Below are positions 51,533 to 64,000 of a stretch of 64,000 nt of DNA, one piece after another. Location of the stretch: positions 9,259,865 to 9,323,864 of the forward strand of contig CAJINV010000001.1 in NCBI GenBank assembly GCA_905178155.1, read 5' to 3'. A program made the position numbers and the translations under genes. Below the pieces are notes generated by a model. It did not search any database and was not told the origin of the DNA. It worked only from the letters and a program-made list of their open reading frames with translations. Position 1 is the first letter of the stretch. Every line of letters starts with the position of its first letter. This DNA is from Amoebophrya sp. A120. Its lineage: Eukaryota; Sar; Dinophyceae; Syndiniales; Amoebophryaceae.

Positions 51533-54500
51533 ATGACGACTGCCACCTCTGACGAGAAGCGGGCCGTAGTCCCGCCGACCTCCGGATCGGCGCGGCATGT
51601 GCCAGCCCCGGACCCGCCATTGCAGATCGACTTTCCCGCTGCGACCGAACGCGAGGGCGGTGTCCCGGTGTTTTCCTTTCAAGTTGGTCAGCTGGCTACA
51701 ACCGGCCCCGCCACCGTGCTGAAGGGCACGAAGCCGAGCGACTACCGGCTCTCCTACGCGGGGAAGGTGGTGCAGCTGCGCACCGTCGACGAAGCCACGC
51801 GGATCAGCGACGCACGTCGCGCAAATCAGGACTCCCGGACCTTGCCGCAGGGCTTGTTTTTTGACCAACTAACCGGCACGATCTCCGGGCTGCTCGCAAC
51901 GCAGGTTGGCACCACGTTCCCGCGCACGCGGTTCCAAGTCGAGGGGAAGAACAAATGGGGTTGCGCGTCCACCTTTCTGGAACTCGAGGTCCGGCCACTG
52001 AATCCGCCCACTATTCTGGCGGAGCACAAGGACGCGCTGCCGCAACAGTACGTGTACGAAGTAGGGAACTTTGTGAACATCCCGCCTCCCCCCTTCACCA
52101 ACCTGGACACGGACCGGAAAAACCTCAGGTTCTTACTTGCGCCCGAGCAGCTTCCGGCCGGGCTGCGCTTCGAGCCCACTATCGGAGGCTTGTCCGGGAT
52201 CGCGTTAGAACCCTTCGCTCCGCTCGGCTACGTCATCCACGCATCAAACTCGTGGGGCTCGGCCCAGGCGCATTTTACGCTCACCGTCGGCGCACCGGCG
52301 GATCCGAAATATCTGTTATGTGCGGACAGAGTAGCGTTTGACGAGAAGGAGCAGGGACCCATCTACCGGTACGAGTTCACTTGCGGAAGCCTGGCGTCGA
52401 CCGGGCCGTGTCACGGTTTCGGGGTGGACTTCTTTCACTTCGATCACGCAAAGAATCCGCCACTGCCCCTCGGGTTGGTATTCGATCCGGTAAACGGAGA
52501 GATCGCGGGTATGCTACCACGAGACCCCGCTGCGTGTAACATGGGCGGAACTACAACTTCTTCTCGGATCGCGACAGGCGAAGCGGTTGCGAATCGCGGT
52601 AGTGGTGCTCTTCAGCAGCCGGCAAACACGGCTCAACTCGGCGCGCCGCGCAGGTACCGCGTTACTGCAGTGATGAGCACAATGGGTAGTGCTTCATCTT
52701 TCCGTGGAGGGACGTCGAATCCAGGTGTGTTACCCACGCCGGAAGAAATCGTAGCGGCCGCCAGCCGGCCGATTCCCGCGAAAGCCGTGAAGAAGGAGCT
52801 TTGCATTGAAATCGTGGTGCAGCCGATGCAACCTCCGCAACAGTTGCAGTATAGCGAGAAGACGATTACCTGTCAGCACGGAAAAATCCTCTGGGTGGAG
52901 CCGCCATCCGTGAAAGGAACCAGCCCGGACAGTCTGCACATCGCGAAGGGGCGTTTGCCGAAGGGCCTGGAGTTCGACGAACTGAAGGGTGTGATCTTCG
53001 GCACAGTCGTCGAGGCTCCGTGGGACGAGGAAATCGAGGTCCAGTGTTATAACCGATGGGGATCTTGCTCGACGACCTTGCGCATCATCGTGCAACCACC
53101 AGCCGCGCCGCAGATACTGGGAATTCGGATGTGGTCTCCCGGAAACCCGGCTGGGGGGATCGACGCGAACGCAGAGGGAAGCTTGGACTCCAGCATGCCT
53201 GACGTGTTCGCACCGCCTCTTCGGGCGAGGAGTTCTGGATTGCCGGGCGACGGCGTCTCGCAGCACGCTTTGGAAGATCTTACTTCTGCCAGCCCTGCTC
53301 CGACAGGGGGATATACCGTCGCTCCAGTGTCCGGGTCCGCCGGGCGGTTGGGCGCGACGCCGGTTCGGAGCAAGGTGCAGTGGCTGGACACAGACCATTG
53401 CTTTCACTTGGGTGATACGGTTTTCCTGCAAGCACAAATGGTGAGCTCGACGGGTGCAACGCCGCAAGCACGTGCGCTGGCTGCAAGTCCCACAGTGGTA
53501 CTTATACCTATTTTCTGTGTACTTCGTTGTAGTTGTGTACAGAATTCCAAGCTCGGATTAATTTTATCACGACACGACGAGATAGATTTTCAAGTTGTCG
53601 CAGTTGCGCCATAAATGTAGGAATCGTTCGAATCGCGACCAAACAAACACTCTTCAGGACTACAAAGAGCTGGCGCAGGCTCCGCGAGTAGCCTCCTATG
53701 CCACTGTGAAGCGATTCGAAATTTCACCGAAACCGCCATCTTTTCTGACGTTTGATCAGAACCTGGGTGTGTTGGCGGGTGTGATACCAGAGGACCTGAA
53801 GCTTTTCGATGCTCTTCTGAAATCCCTGCCGGCTACAACGCCATCTGCTGGAGCTGCAGGAATCGCAGGGGACCAAGCTGTCGCAAAGAAGGCAAAGTTT
53901 TCCGCCGGGAAAGTGTTTTCGCAAACTTTTTTCCTGCGTGCCGTGTCAGACTGGGGTACCGCCGAACAGAAGATTACCCTGCGCATCCGTCCCAAACGAG
54001 GCCCGGAGGTTTTGTCGTTGGTAAATCAACAGGGCAAGACGTTGCAGAACCGGCGGTATCATTTGGGATGCAAAGTGAAAATTTCTGGCCCACAACTCGA
54101 CCGGGGCACTCTCCCCACCGAGTACCGCATCGATCCGGATGCGTCCCAGCTACCGAAGGGCGTGATGTTCGACCCCATGACCGGAACGATCCAAGGCACT
54201 GCGTTGCGGCCCATCAACAACAAGTCGTTCACGATTTTCGGGAAAAACAAATGGGGAGAGGCGCGTGTCGACATTAACATCAGCGTCTTTAACCCCAACC
54301 CGCCCGTCTACTACACCGGGCTGCACTGCGATCCAGCTATTCAGGCATCGGACCAGCCCTGCAAGGACATCGTGCTGTTCTCTTTTCTCGCCGGACAGCT
54401 GGTCTACGTTCCGCCACCCTTCATTCCGAGCGTCGTGCGACCGAAGAAGTTTCGCCTGGAACCGTCGCTCGAGGCGATCGGCGTGCCGTTTCTGGTGTTC

Positions 54501-57500
54501 GACCCGCATTTGGGGACGATCGGGGGCAAAACCCGCGAGGATATCCACGACGTGCTGCAAAAAACGCGGCTGAAAATCTTCGCGGACTACGGTTTTGCCG
54601 AGGTGGACTCCTCCATTGACATCGAGATTCTTCCGCAGCCGCCCCCGTTCGACCTTTCGCTGAAGCAGGCGGACGCCGACGGCCAGGCGGGGACACTCTC
54701 TCTGTCGGGTGGCACCGAGCGGTTTACGGCTGCAAGTGCAACCGTTACGTCCTCGGTAATGATGTCCAACACGAGCAGGGACAGCATATCCGTGCGCAGT
54801 ACCTCCACGGACAACATCACTGGATCTGCGTTTCTGCGCAAAATCGTCACCTTCTCGTACCGCGTGGACCACAGCTTCGTGCTCATCCGCCCCGATCGCT
54901 GCTCCGGCTCCCGGCCGGAGCGCTACACGCTGGAGCCAAATTCGCTCCCGAAGGGCTTGTTTTTTGACGAGTCGAGTGGGTGCATCAACGGCGTGCCGCG
55001 CGCCTGGCTGGAGAGCGCCATCGAGTATCGGCTCTGCGCCGTGAACCAGTGGGGTACGGCCGGGATCCACTTCAAGCTGGAGATTCCAAGGCCACCGCCA
55101 CCGGGATCACTCTTCTATCTGAGCGCCACAAAACCCCGGCCCGAGGACCTGGAGCAGGCCATCGCGTACGGGAGGGCGGAGCTGGACAAGATTGGCGCGC
55201 TGGTGCCCGGAACGACAACGGCAATCGACGATAGGAGCGTGGCGGACGAGGAGGAAGAAGAAATTTTGTGCGCCGAAATCCCAGGGCAGACGGTGCGCCG
55301 CCCGGTGACGGCGGAAGCGCGCGCGAAGACGAAAGAAACAGCAGTTCTTCGCGAGATGGCGCAGGGCAGGCTGTGCGAATACGAACCTGGACTTCTTCTG
55401 CGTGTGGTTTCCTCGTCAACTTTTTCCGGACCAGCAAATACAACTCGTGAGGGTGGCACGCCAGCAGACCAACTTGCGCTGAACGACAAAACCACAACTT
55501 CCAAACCCTTAGCCGGAGCAGCGGTCGCATCCACCCAGCCGCTGGATTCGCCAATCGTGCTCGGCTCCCCGACGGCAAACTTTGGCCCGTCTAACCTGCC
55601 GATCGTGGACATCTACTGGACTGTCACCGCAGGAAAAACTTTTTGCTCGGATTCGGGATCCGTGGTGAATCGCGCCAGCACGAATTACTCGGTTTCGGAC
55701 ATCTACTTCCACCCGCTCTTCGACCGGGACCTTTACCCCAACAGCGACCTCCGGCGGTATTTCTCCCCCGCGGAACAGAAATTCGGCGGAAGTTCCGCGT
55801 TTCTGCAGCGCTTGAACATCAGTCTGGATGAGACCACGGGCGAGATGGTCGGCCTGATTCCGGAGAACCCGGGCGCTTGCGGCCATTACTTCTTCAAGAT
55901 CACGGTGAAGTCCAGTACCCAGGACGAGATGCAGTCCGTTGCGTTGATCAAGGTTTTGCCGGCGGAACCGCCAAACTCGATCCAGTACAGCCACAACATG
56001 GACCTCCGGGTCGTAGCCGATGTCACGAAAAAGTACACCCCGCTGTCACCGCGGGACGCCAGCAAGTTCGGCGCTGTCATGTCCCCGGGCGAACCGGCGC
56101 CGGAAGGGACGCTGCCGTTAACGGACTCTGTTTCCGAGGGAAGTGGGTCCGGCGACGGAGGGTTGCAGACCGAACGTGGAGGTCCTACCGCGCAGCAGCA
56201 GGACGGGAGCCCGTTTAGTTCCGGGAGCACAGCGACGTCCGCTGCGACAGTTGCGAACGTGGTGCCACAGGTTTTGGACGAGATGATGACCGAGACGGTG
56301 GTTGACCGGGCGGATGGGGGCTTCCTCCCGAACACGGACACGGAATTCATCGACGAGCCCGCGCAGCTGCTAGACACCGAGGACTTCGACGACCAGGGAG
56401 CAACAGCGACCCCGCAGATCCAAAACTTTGTCTTCTCCCTGGGAACGCGGATTTTCGTCCCTGCGCCCACGGTCAAAGGCAGCGCGCCCGACCGGTACAG
56501 GATCGTAAGCTGCCGTCCCTACAGCAGTACTGCGAGCAGTACCGTGGTGGACGGGTCAGACCGGCTGCTGAGCGAGGACTTGTATCGGAACTTCCTCTTC
56601 GACGATGAGTTAGCGCTCGATTTGAAAGAACCCGCACAGCAAGTCGTCAACCGCCCGCCCGCCACCGCGATGGCGAAGCGGCGGTCGCCGACGCTCGTCA
56701 ACGAAGAGGAGCTGCTTGTGGCGAACTTCATCCGCTTTAACTTCCGAGACGGGTGTTTGAACGGTTTCGCACTGAAACCCTTCCCGCCCCAGCGGCTCCG
56801 CATCCTCTGCGAAAACATCTGGGGGTACGCGGAGGCGAGCATTTGCGTCTCGGTGCCGGACGAGCGCATTCCGCGGAGCTTGTCGCTCGTCTCGTGCGCA
56901 AGCGTGGAGCACACGGCCCCCAAGTGGCGGGTGGTCGTGCATCCCGGGTTGGCCGACGTCGGCTCAGGAAGTACAGCGGCCTCCATCGAATCCAGCACCT
57001 TCTCGCCCCTGCGGCTCGAGTTCCCCAGCGGCAAACTGACGAAGTTCCTCCCCTGTCTGGACTTTCCCAATCGCTTGGCGGACCACGCGGATCCGATGCT
57101 AGATCTGAGTCGGGAAGAGGCGCCGTTGCTACCGTACCACTATTCGAACACGCCCCGATTGGAGCCCGCAATGTTTTCCTTGATGGAGCCGAAGTCGCGG
57201 AAGCCGGTGCAGAATTTGCCGCACGGACTGACGTTCGACCCGCTCACCGGAGAGATCGGGGGCATGCTGGCGATTCCGCCCCAGTCGCAGTGGGGGGAAC
57301 TGAAAAGGAGACAAGTGATGTCTGGAATCAGCGAGGACGGAGCGACGCAAAGTTTGACGTTCCGGTGGAACCGCGGAGAGGTGTCGTGTCCGGTGGAGAT
57401 GGTGATCTGTCGGGATGTCGACCCAAAGATTTCCTACTCCAACAGCCGCGCCACGGCATCGCTCCCAGTTTTCGTGCCCCCATCGCGAACGATTAGTACC

Positions 57501-60500
57501 GACGACGGCGCTCTCAGTACGGGAACCACGACGGCCAGGCTGAGAAGCCCGTCCGAGGACGTCGCGGATGTGCCGTTTTTCCGCCTAGAAGTTGGCAAAG
57601 AGTTTAGTAGCTTGCGCCCGTGGACCCGGAACCGCCCGTTCCGCTTCCTCGTCAACAAGAGGTTGCCCGCAGGGTTGCAATTCTGCCAGCTGACAGGGGT
57701 GCTCTCCGGTAGTCCGCGGGCGACATGTGCCAAGGAGCGATTTTCGATTCGCTGCGACAACCACTTCGGCAACGCGGTGTGCTACATCGACATTGAGTGT
57801 GTGAGAGAGGTGCCGGCGGTGCTGGGTTACCACCGATCGCAGCTGATGGGGTATCAGAAAGAGCAGGGGAATCGCCCACTGGCTGTGGTCAGTCACTTGA
57901 ACCGCTTGAACCGCGGCCTGGCGAAAAATCCGAACGACTACACGACACAGATTCACATTCAACAGGGCCTGCACTACGACACTGGACCGCTTGTTGTGAA
58001 AGGCGAGCACAATTACCCGAAGGCGTTCCACCTCAGCGGCGCCTTGCCGCACGGGCTCTGCTTCGATTCCATGAACGGGCGGATATGTGGGCTGGTTCTG
58101 ATACAAGGTGTTCACGTGCGGGAGTACCGGTACACAATCAGTATCGGCGACCTAGGCATCTGCGTCGATTTGTCACTGGTGTTATCCCCGAGCGACACGC
58201 ACGTGTATAGCATGCAGGACAGCGCACCGACTCCACCGACGAAACAACAAAAAAGTTCTTCATCTGCAGGCCCGGGAAACAGAAATGCGACAACCTCCCA
58301 CCAGGAAGCTGTTGATAAGAGCACGACGGACAACGAAGCCAGTAGCACGGCAGGCGAAAGCGGCGTCGCTTCTTCGTCTGCGACGGAAGCGCCACTTGTG
58401 GGCGGGGGTGCCTTCGTGGAGCAAAGCACGCCGACCGCAGCTACATACTCGGGAACTGCGATGAATGCTTTGTCACCCGAAACACCGGGTGACCTTTCCG
58501 GGGGCGAGAGCAGCAGTGTCCAAACCCCGGTAGAGGCGTCGCGCAGAGCGATCTCTCTGGACTCGCCCACCGTGTTGACGGGCCCGCCGCCGCCGACAGT
58601 GCTTTTCTTCGATCAGAACAAGGATGCGGGGCCGATCGTCCCCCCAAGCTTCACGTACCCACAGGGTACGCCCAGCTTGGTATGGCGGACCGCAACCTTC
58701 AAGTGGGGCATGGATCGCCTCGAGAGCACCGGTGTGCCGGATTTGTACACGAAACACCCGGGCGCGTACGTGTACACGTTAGAAAACGCGCACAACCTGC
58801 CTGCCGGCATGTTTTTGGACCCGCAAACTGGGCAAGTTGGCGGGAGAATCCCCCGTGGCTTCAGCGGGAAGCGGACGGGAAGTATCAAGGTCACCGCCAT
58901 TTCGAAGGAAGTTATCCAGTCCGACAGTGTCAGCAAAGCGGGCGGACTCGAGATTTCGCAGTACAAAACCACTTCGACCGTGGAATACGAAGTGGTCGAA
59001 CTGTTGCCGCTGGGAAAGGTGGAGTACGGCGGAAGCAGCTCCTCGTCGCGAAATCCAAACGAGAATGGGAAAAATAACCTGCCAGTTACGAGCTTTGAGT
59101 TTCAGGTCGGAAAGGAGGCCCACATTGCGCCGCCTGTGATTGCGGGGAACAATCCGCTGTCGATGAAGAACCTTTTTCTGCTGCTGGATGGCGCGGGCTC
59201 GCAGCTGCTGGAGAGCTCCGGTGAGGGGATGGGGGCCTGGAAGAAGCGCAACGAGCAAATGATCGGGCGGCTAAGCGAGTTTGGTCTGAGCTTTAGCTCC
59301 TCGCGAGGATCTTTCATCGGGACGCCCAGCCGCCCGGGTGATCTCCGGGACTTCCGCGTTGTGGTTCGTAATCACCTGGGGCAGGTCACGCAATCGAGCG
59401 CACTGTCCATTAAAATCAGCACCGAGAAGTCCATCGCGCGTCTGTCTTACCTTGGGGTCAACGCTGCATCGCGGGATTCCGGAATGGACCCACCAGCCAC
59501 TTCTCGTCTCAGTGGCGTAAGCCAGATTTCGACGGGCAAGAGAAAACTGCTTCCCCCGCCGGCAGACGAGAAGCAACCCCCAGTTGCAGCTACCGGGCCG
59601 CGCCTTGCCATTTCATCTGGTCCTGCTGGAGAGGCCCCCTTCGCGGCTTCGAGCGCCGCGGGACAGACGACGGTAGCATCTCCGGCAACAACGAACGCAG
59701 CCGTCAGCGCCGTCGCGTCCGCAGTCGGTTCCGACAACACCGCGCAGTCCAGTGCGGGCGTCGCAGCCAGCAGGCCCGTCCGGATCCCGGGCCCGCTAGC
59801 GGACGAGCCCGCAGACGACCACGAATTCGCGTCGAGAATCCCTTCACGCGACAACGACGTCGGTCTTCTCGAAGATTTCACGGACACGCACGTCACGCAT
59901 CCTTTGCTCGAGACGCGCGACGAGGGAATTTTTTCCGCTTCTAAGGTGTACGTTTTCACGTTCCGGGTCGGCGAGCTCTCGTCCACGGGGCCGATTGTGG
60001 TGGAGGGCCTGCAGCAGGGACGGGATGTGCTGTACGATATCGACCGGTACGACACACTCGAGGAGCTCTGCCTCAGTTTCGACTGCACCACGGGGAACAT
60101 TGGCGGCATGATTCCTTTGAGCGCGAGAACCGCCCGTACCACCGGGGCGCGCTTCCAGATTACGGCGAGCAGCATTGCGTTCGCTTCCACCGCGTCGCAC
60201 GGGGAACCAGACACCTGGGGCTCCGGGTCCTCGGCCCGAGATCACGCGGCGCGGCAGCAGCGGATTGTGGTAGAAAAGCAGACCATCGACGTGGAAATCA
60301 AGATTCTTCCCCGCCCAGCCCCGGCGCCCGTGCGGTATCCGGCGTGCAAGGCGATCCAATTGCAGCAAGGCAGCGCGATCGGTAGTTTGATGTCAACGTC
60401 GGCCGGGCAAAGCCAAGGCGGGGCGGTCCGATTCGAATACAGGCTTTTGGTGGGTGCGAACATATTTCTCGCACCGCTCGGGTCCGGACTAGAACAACAG

Positions 60501-63500
60501 CGAACACCTGGGAGCGCCGGCGCAGCCTTGCTAGCGCTCGAGCGCAGCGCTGAGGGATACGGCGAACGCCCGGATTTGGCGAATGTGGAATTTTCGATTC
60601 AGCCGACGACTTTGCCCGAGGGTTTGGTGTTCGACGGCGGCAACGGGGTAATTTTCGGCATCCCGGTGATGACCGAAACGAGCCCACGGTATCAGGAGTA
60701 CACCGTGCGTGCAAAGAATGCGTTCGGAAGCAGCGAGATGATTCTGCGGCTCGTGTTCATCGAGCCCACTTGCAGCCGGCTGCGACTCGAGTACCCGATT
60801 GGGCAAAATTTGCAGTTTTGCGTCGGAGAGCGGGGACAAAGCAAGAAGCCGAAGCTCATGATGCCGGGCGGACGGGACCCGCACAGTGCCTTGCGCGTGG
60901 TTCGGTACGAACTGATGCCGGGGCAGAAACTCCCTCCCGGCCTGATGTTTGACACGCGAACCGCGGAGTTTGTGTCCTTCATGCTTCACAGCGAGCACGG
61001 CGCCGAGAATGGGCCGGAAAGCAAGGACTTTCTCGAATACACCTTTGAAATCTCCGGTCTGATTCCCACTTGGAATGCTCGCGGGGTCAGCGACTGGATG
61101 GGCTACGGCTGCGTGTGGGACGGGGCGCAGCAAGCGGTGAAAAGGAACAGCGAAAGTGGAGGAGCAGATGACACTGTGTGGTCCACTGTTTCACTATCGA
61201 GGAGAGACATCGACCGCTTCTACAAGCGAGTTGTGCTGGATCCCGTCACGGTCAGAGTAAGTCTGATCGAGAAGCCACACAACCTGCGGTACGCAAGTCC
61301 GCACTACGCTGGAGTCTGGCTAAAGTTTTTTACATCGCAGCCGCCCCGGTGCCAAGGAGTCGGGCATCGTGTGAGCCACTCAGCGCCCTTGCAGTTCAGC
61401 ATCTCACCGAGCGAGCTGCCTTTTGGCTTACGCTTCGATGACAAGTCGGGCACCATTTACGGCGTGCCTGGCGCCGGCGGCCCGGGCGAGCAAATTCACT
61501 TTCCGTCCGCGGCAAAGCAGGGTTGGTTCGGCGGGGGAGCCAACACGAAGAATCTCCTTCCCGCCACCGACGAGAACGTGGCACAGCTCTTCTTGGAGGG
61601 TGTGGACCGCGAGTACACCATAACGGCCGCCAACAAATTCGGGAAGTCCAGCACGAAGCTGCGGCTGACCCTCGACGCCATCAAGATTCCAAAGAGCTTG
61701 AAGTTCAAGAACCCACACGGGTACACGACGTTCGTAAAGGTGCCGATCTTCAACTTCAGCACGGGGGAAGCGGTGTCCACCGACGTACCACAGCTCGAGG
61801 AGCGCCACCACTTCTTTTCCGAGGAGCTGCAACAGCACTTGGAGACCACGCGCGAGGGCATCGGGCGCAGCAACCGGCGCCGGATTCGCTTTGCGCTCAG
61901 CGCGGACACGGCGGACAATCTGCCGCCCGGGTTGCGCTTGGACCCAGACGTGGGGCACATCAGTGGCTACGTGCCGTACCTGCTTGCCGAGAAGTACCTG
62001 AACCGCGCGATCCCGTTGACCATCGAGGCGCGCAACTTCACGAAGAAGAACGTGGACGTCACGATCGAGATCCACATCAAGCGCGGCGAGAAGCCGGACG
62101 GTCTGTCTCTGGCGAACGCGAAGCAGCAAAACAAAAAATTGCAACTGAACGAGGCCGTTGCGCTGGCTTTGCCGCAATCCACCTACAGCGCGAAGCGGGA
62201 AGCCGACGACCGCTTCGTGCCGCCGCTGCCGTCCCCGCTGACTGCCGGCGGGCAGGACATTTCGGCCGAGGCTGCGGTGAATCTGCAACTCGACCTTCCG
62301 CCACAGCGGAGCCCATCGGGTAGTGCGTCCGTGTCGGCCGGGCGCGCGTCGCGGTCGAAATCCACTGCGGGGGGCGGTAGCAGCGTGGCCTCGTCTCCCG
62401 TCTTCGGGGACCAGGATCGGAGCAGCAGCGGGACGGGAAGCAAGTCGCGGGCATCGAAGCAGCAACCGCGCTACTCGTCGATTGGACAGCTGGCGGTGAT
62501 GCTGCGGAGCATGTCCGACGCAGAAGTGATGCATTCGATTATCCGAAACAAAGTGAAAGAGCCCCCTCCTGAAAGTTTCCTCTCCATCGGCGGCCGGTCT
62601 TTCCACCGGAAATGGATACTGAAGTTGCTCCAGGCCGCCGCTGCCCAGCAACAGCAGCAGCACCACGGGAGTGAGGTACGTCGAGACCACGCATTTGGGC
62701 GGTCGAAGGAGAGTACAGGAAATAGTGTGGCGGCTGATCCACATCTCGATGGCGCCGTCGCGCCCGCTGGTGCGGGGTCCGAAGACGGCTCGGTTTCCTT
62801 GCGGACGAACGACAAAAATACTGGCGATCTGCTTGGAAATTCCCGCAGTACGGTGGATTCGAAAGCAGTGCGGCAGACTCAAGGCAGTTTGTCTTTCACC
62901 AAGCAGTTTGGCTACATGCAGTTTCGTTGCGACTCCTACACTGTGACCCCAGCGCTCCCGCGGGGTTTAGAATTGGACGAGCAGACTGGCTGCATCTTTG
63001 GGGCGGCGAAAGAGCCCTTCAAGGACACCACGTTTGTCGTCAAGGGCTTCCACAAAGAGCTAAAACCCGATGGACAACCGGTTGCGGAAACCGCTCCGGG
63101 CGTTACGCTGTCCTGCGCGCAACCGGCGCCGCCAACAGACCTCGAGTACGAATCGGCGCGGGGGCATGAGAAGCCGACCTACTGGAAGTCTGCGACGACG
63201 TATCGGTTTCCGGCGCTCGTGGGGTCGTTCGTGGACACGGGGGCGCCGGTTATGAAATATCGGCTTCCGGACGTGCTGTACCGGCACCAGGTCCAACAAC
63301 GGCTCTTCGTTTCCGACACCGATTTTTATGCCGAGGCGATGCGTCGTCTCGACCAGGAGAGCGAGGAGAAGGAAAATCTCAGACAGCTAGCAAAAAGCGA
63401 GCGGCCTTCTCGCGCACGCACGCCGACCAACGCGGACACGCCCACTTCGCAATCACGCCCGCAGCTGGACTTCGAAGACTTTGTGTCGGGCGGGCCCGCG

Positions 63501-64000
63501 GCCGCAGTTCTGAACACGCCGCTGAAAGGCGGCGACAGCGCAATCGGTGCCCCGACGCCCGACAGCTTGATGCGGTTACGACGCTACCAGCGACCAAAAA
63601 TCCTGGGCATGGAGATGGACTTCTTCGATCCGCGTCTCTACCGCAACGCGTCCGGACTGGCGGACACGCAGCTCTTCGAGCAAACAGGGGCGCACTGTGT
63701 GGATGCCTCGGTGCTGCACGACGGCAGCTTCTTCAGCATTGACAAGGAGGCGGACCTGAATGCCCTTGGGCTCAGCTTCGACCACCGCACGGGGCGCATC
63801 GTCGGCTTCCTCGTCGCTTCTCCTGCGCTGTTGAGTCGAGTGGAGAGCGCAGCGGGCGCGGCGGGCAATCCGGCCGCAGCATCGGCCGGCGGTGCGGCCG
63901 CTGCGGCTGGTATGGTGGCGTTAACGTTCAAAGTGACCTTTCACGCGGGCGACGGCAACTACAAGGGAAACTTGGCAGAAAGCGGTATCTTCAGCGGTTC
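51533..64000 (+). CDS. Giant He_PIG-like Ig-repeat protein (3' end beyond window)
   Basis: Exon 1 is 51533-53497. A canonical intron of 160 bases (53498-53657, GTG|GTACTT ... TTCAG|GAC, phase 0) leads to exon 2, which stays open from 53658 to the window end (more than 3,440 codons). At least 4,100 residues are encoded. The recurring signature LPxGLxFDxxTGxIxG marks Ig-fold repeats of the putative-Ig (He_PIG) type. I count at least 16, near 51841, 52149, 52463, 52953, 54150, 54946, 57217, 57662, 58045, 58797, 60611, 60931, 61416, 61920, 62954 and 63759, commonly followed by a [NS].[WF]G segment and a closing strand. No N-terminal signal peptide is seen (MTTATSDEKRAVV). Family function is adhesion or scaffolding; its role here is unknown. 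Confidence 0.85.

Noticed and set aside
61428-62882. Reverse-strand ORF of 484 codons and other reverse ORFs after 54 kb
   Set aside because: They oppose the continuous forward frame with clear Ig-repeat motifs; high G/C content leaves few stops in the antisense frames.
1-64000. CRISPR arrays, bacterial operons, rRNA or tRNA genes
   Set aside because: No regularly spaced direct repeats, Shine-Dalgarno-led gene strings or cloverleaf/rRNA cores were seen; gene content and introns are eukaryotic.

Overview
The window is nuclear DNA of a gene-dense eukaryote. It holds long open reading frames, short GT-AG introns, serine- and alanine-rich low-complexity stretches, and genes for a nucleolar U3 processome protein, an RNA-dependent RNA polymerase and a selenocysteine glutathione peroxidase. 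Every gene I can support lies on the + strand over 64 kb. Several genes are interrupted by small non-GT-AG introns with terminal inverted repeats and target-site duplications (introners). Together these suggest an alveolate, most likely a compact dinoflagellate-lineage genome such as the syndinian parasite Amoebophrya. That assignment is inference; no rRNA or other phylogenetic marker was available to test it.

Layout. 0-5 kb: a 1,114-residue secreted-looking protein and a two-exon cysteine-rich secreted-looking protein. 6-10 kb: a SNF2-family ATPase with an embedded RING finger. 10.5-13.2 kb: a cellular RNA-dependent RNA polymerase with its DFDGD catalytic motif. 13.3-22.3 kb: a tandem array of six paralogues (plus a 5' fragment) that pair an N-terminal helical region with a C-terminal domain resembling dynein light chain LC8, with one unrelated secreted-looking gene among them. 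23-28 kb: a Sen1/UPF1-type superfamily 1 helicase. 28.5-30.3 kb: a GH18 chitinase-like enzyme. 30.8-32.8 kb: an unknown gene that appears frameshifted. 33.8-35.1 kb: a serine racemase/threonine dehydratase. 36-39.8 kb: a two-exon unknown nuclear protein. 40.4-41.0 kb: a selenoprotein glutathione peroxidase. 42.2-46.2 kb: six-exon MPP10. 46.9-50.6 kb: a multidomain ankyrin protein. 51.5-64 kb (runs off the end): a giant protein of at least 4,100 residues built of He_PIG-like Ig-fold repeats.

The most remarkable content is the set of five introners. In each, the coding frame is restored exactly when the element plus one copy of its flanking direct repeat is removed. None can be spliced as GT-AG in any register. 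Two of them, in different genes, belong to one family with the same 235-nt length and nearly identical ends. One sits in a member of the LC8-like array whose paralogues keep the empty site, so intron gain is visible inside the window.
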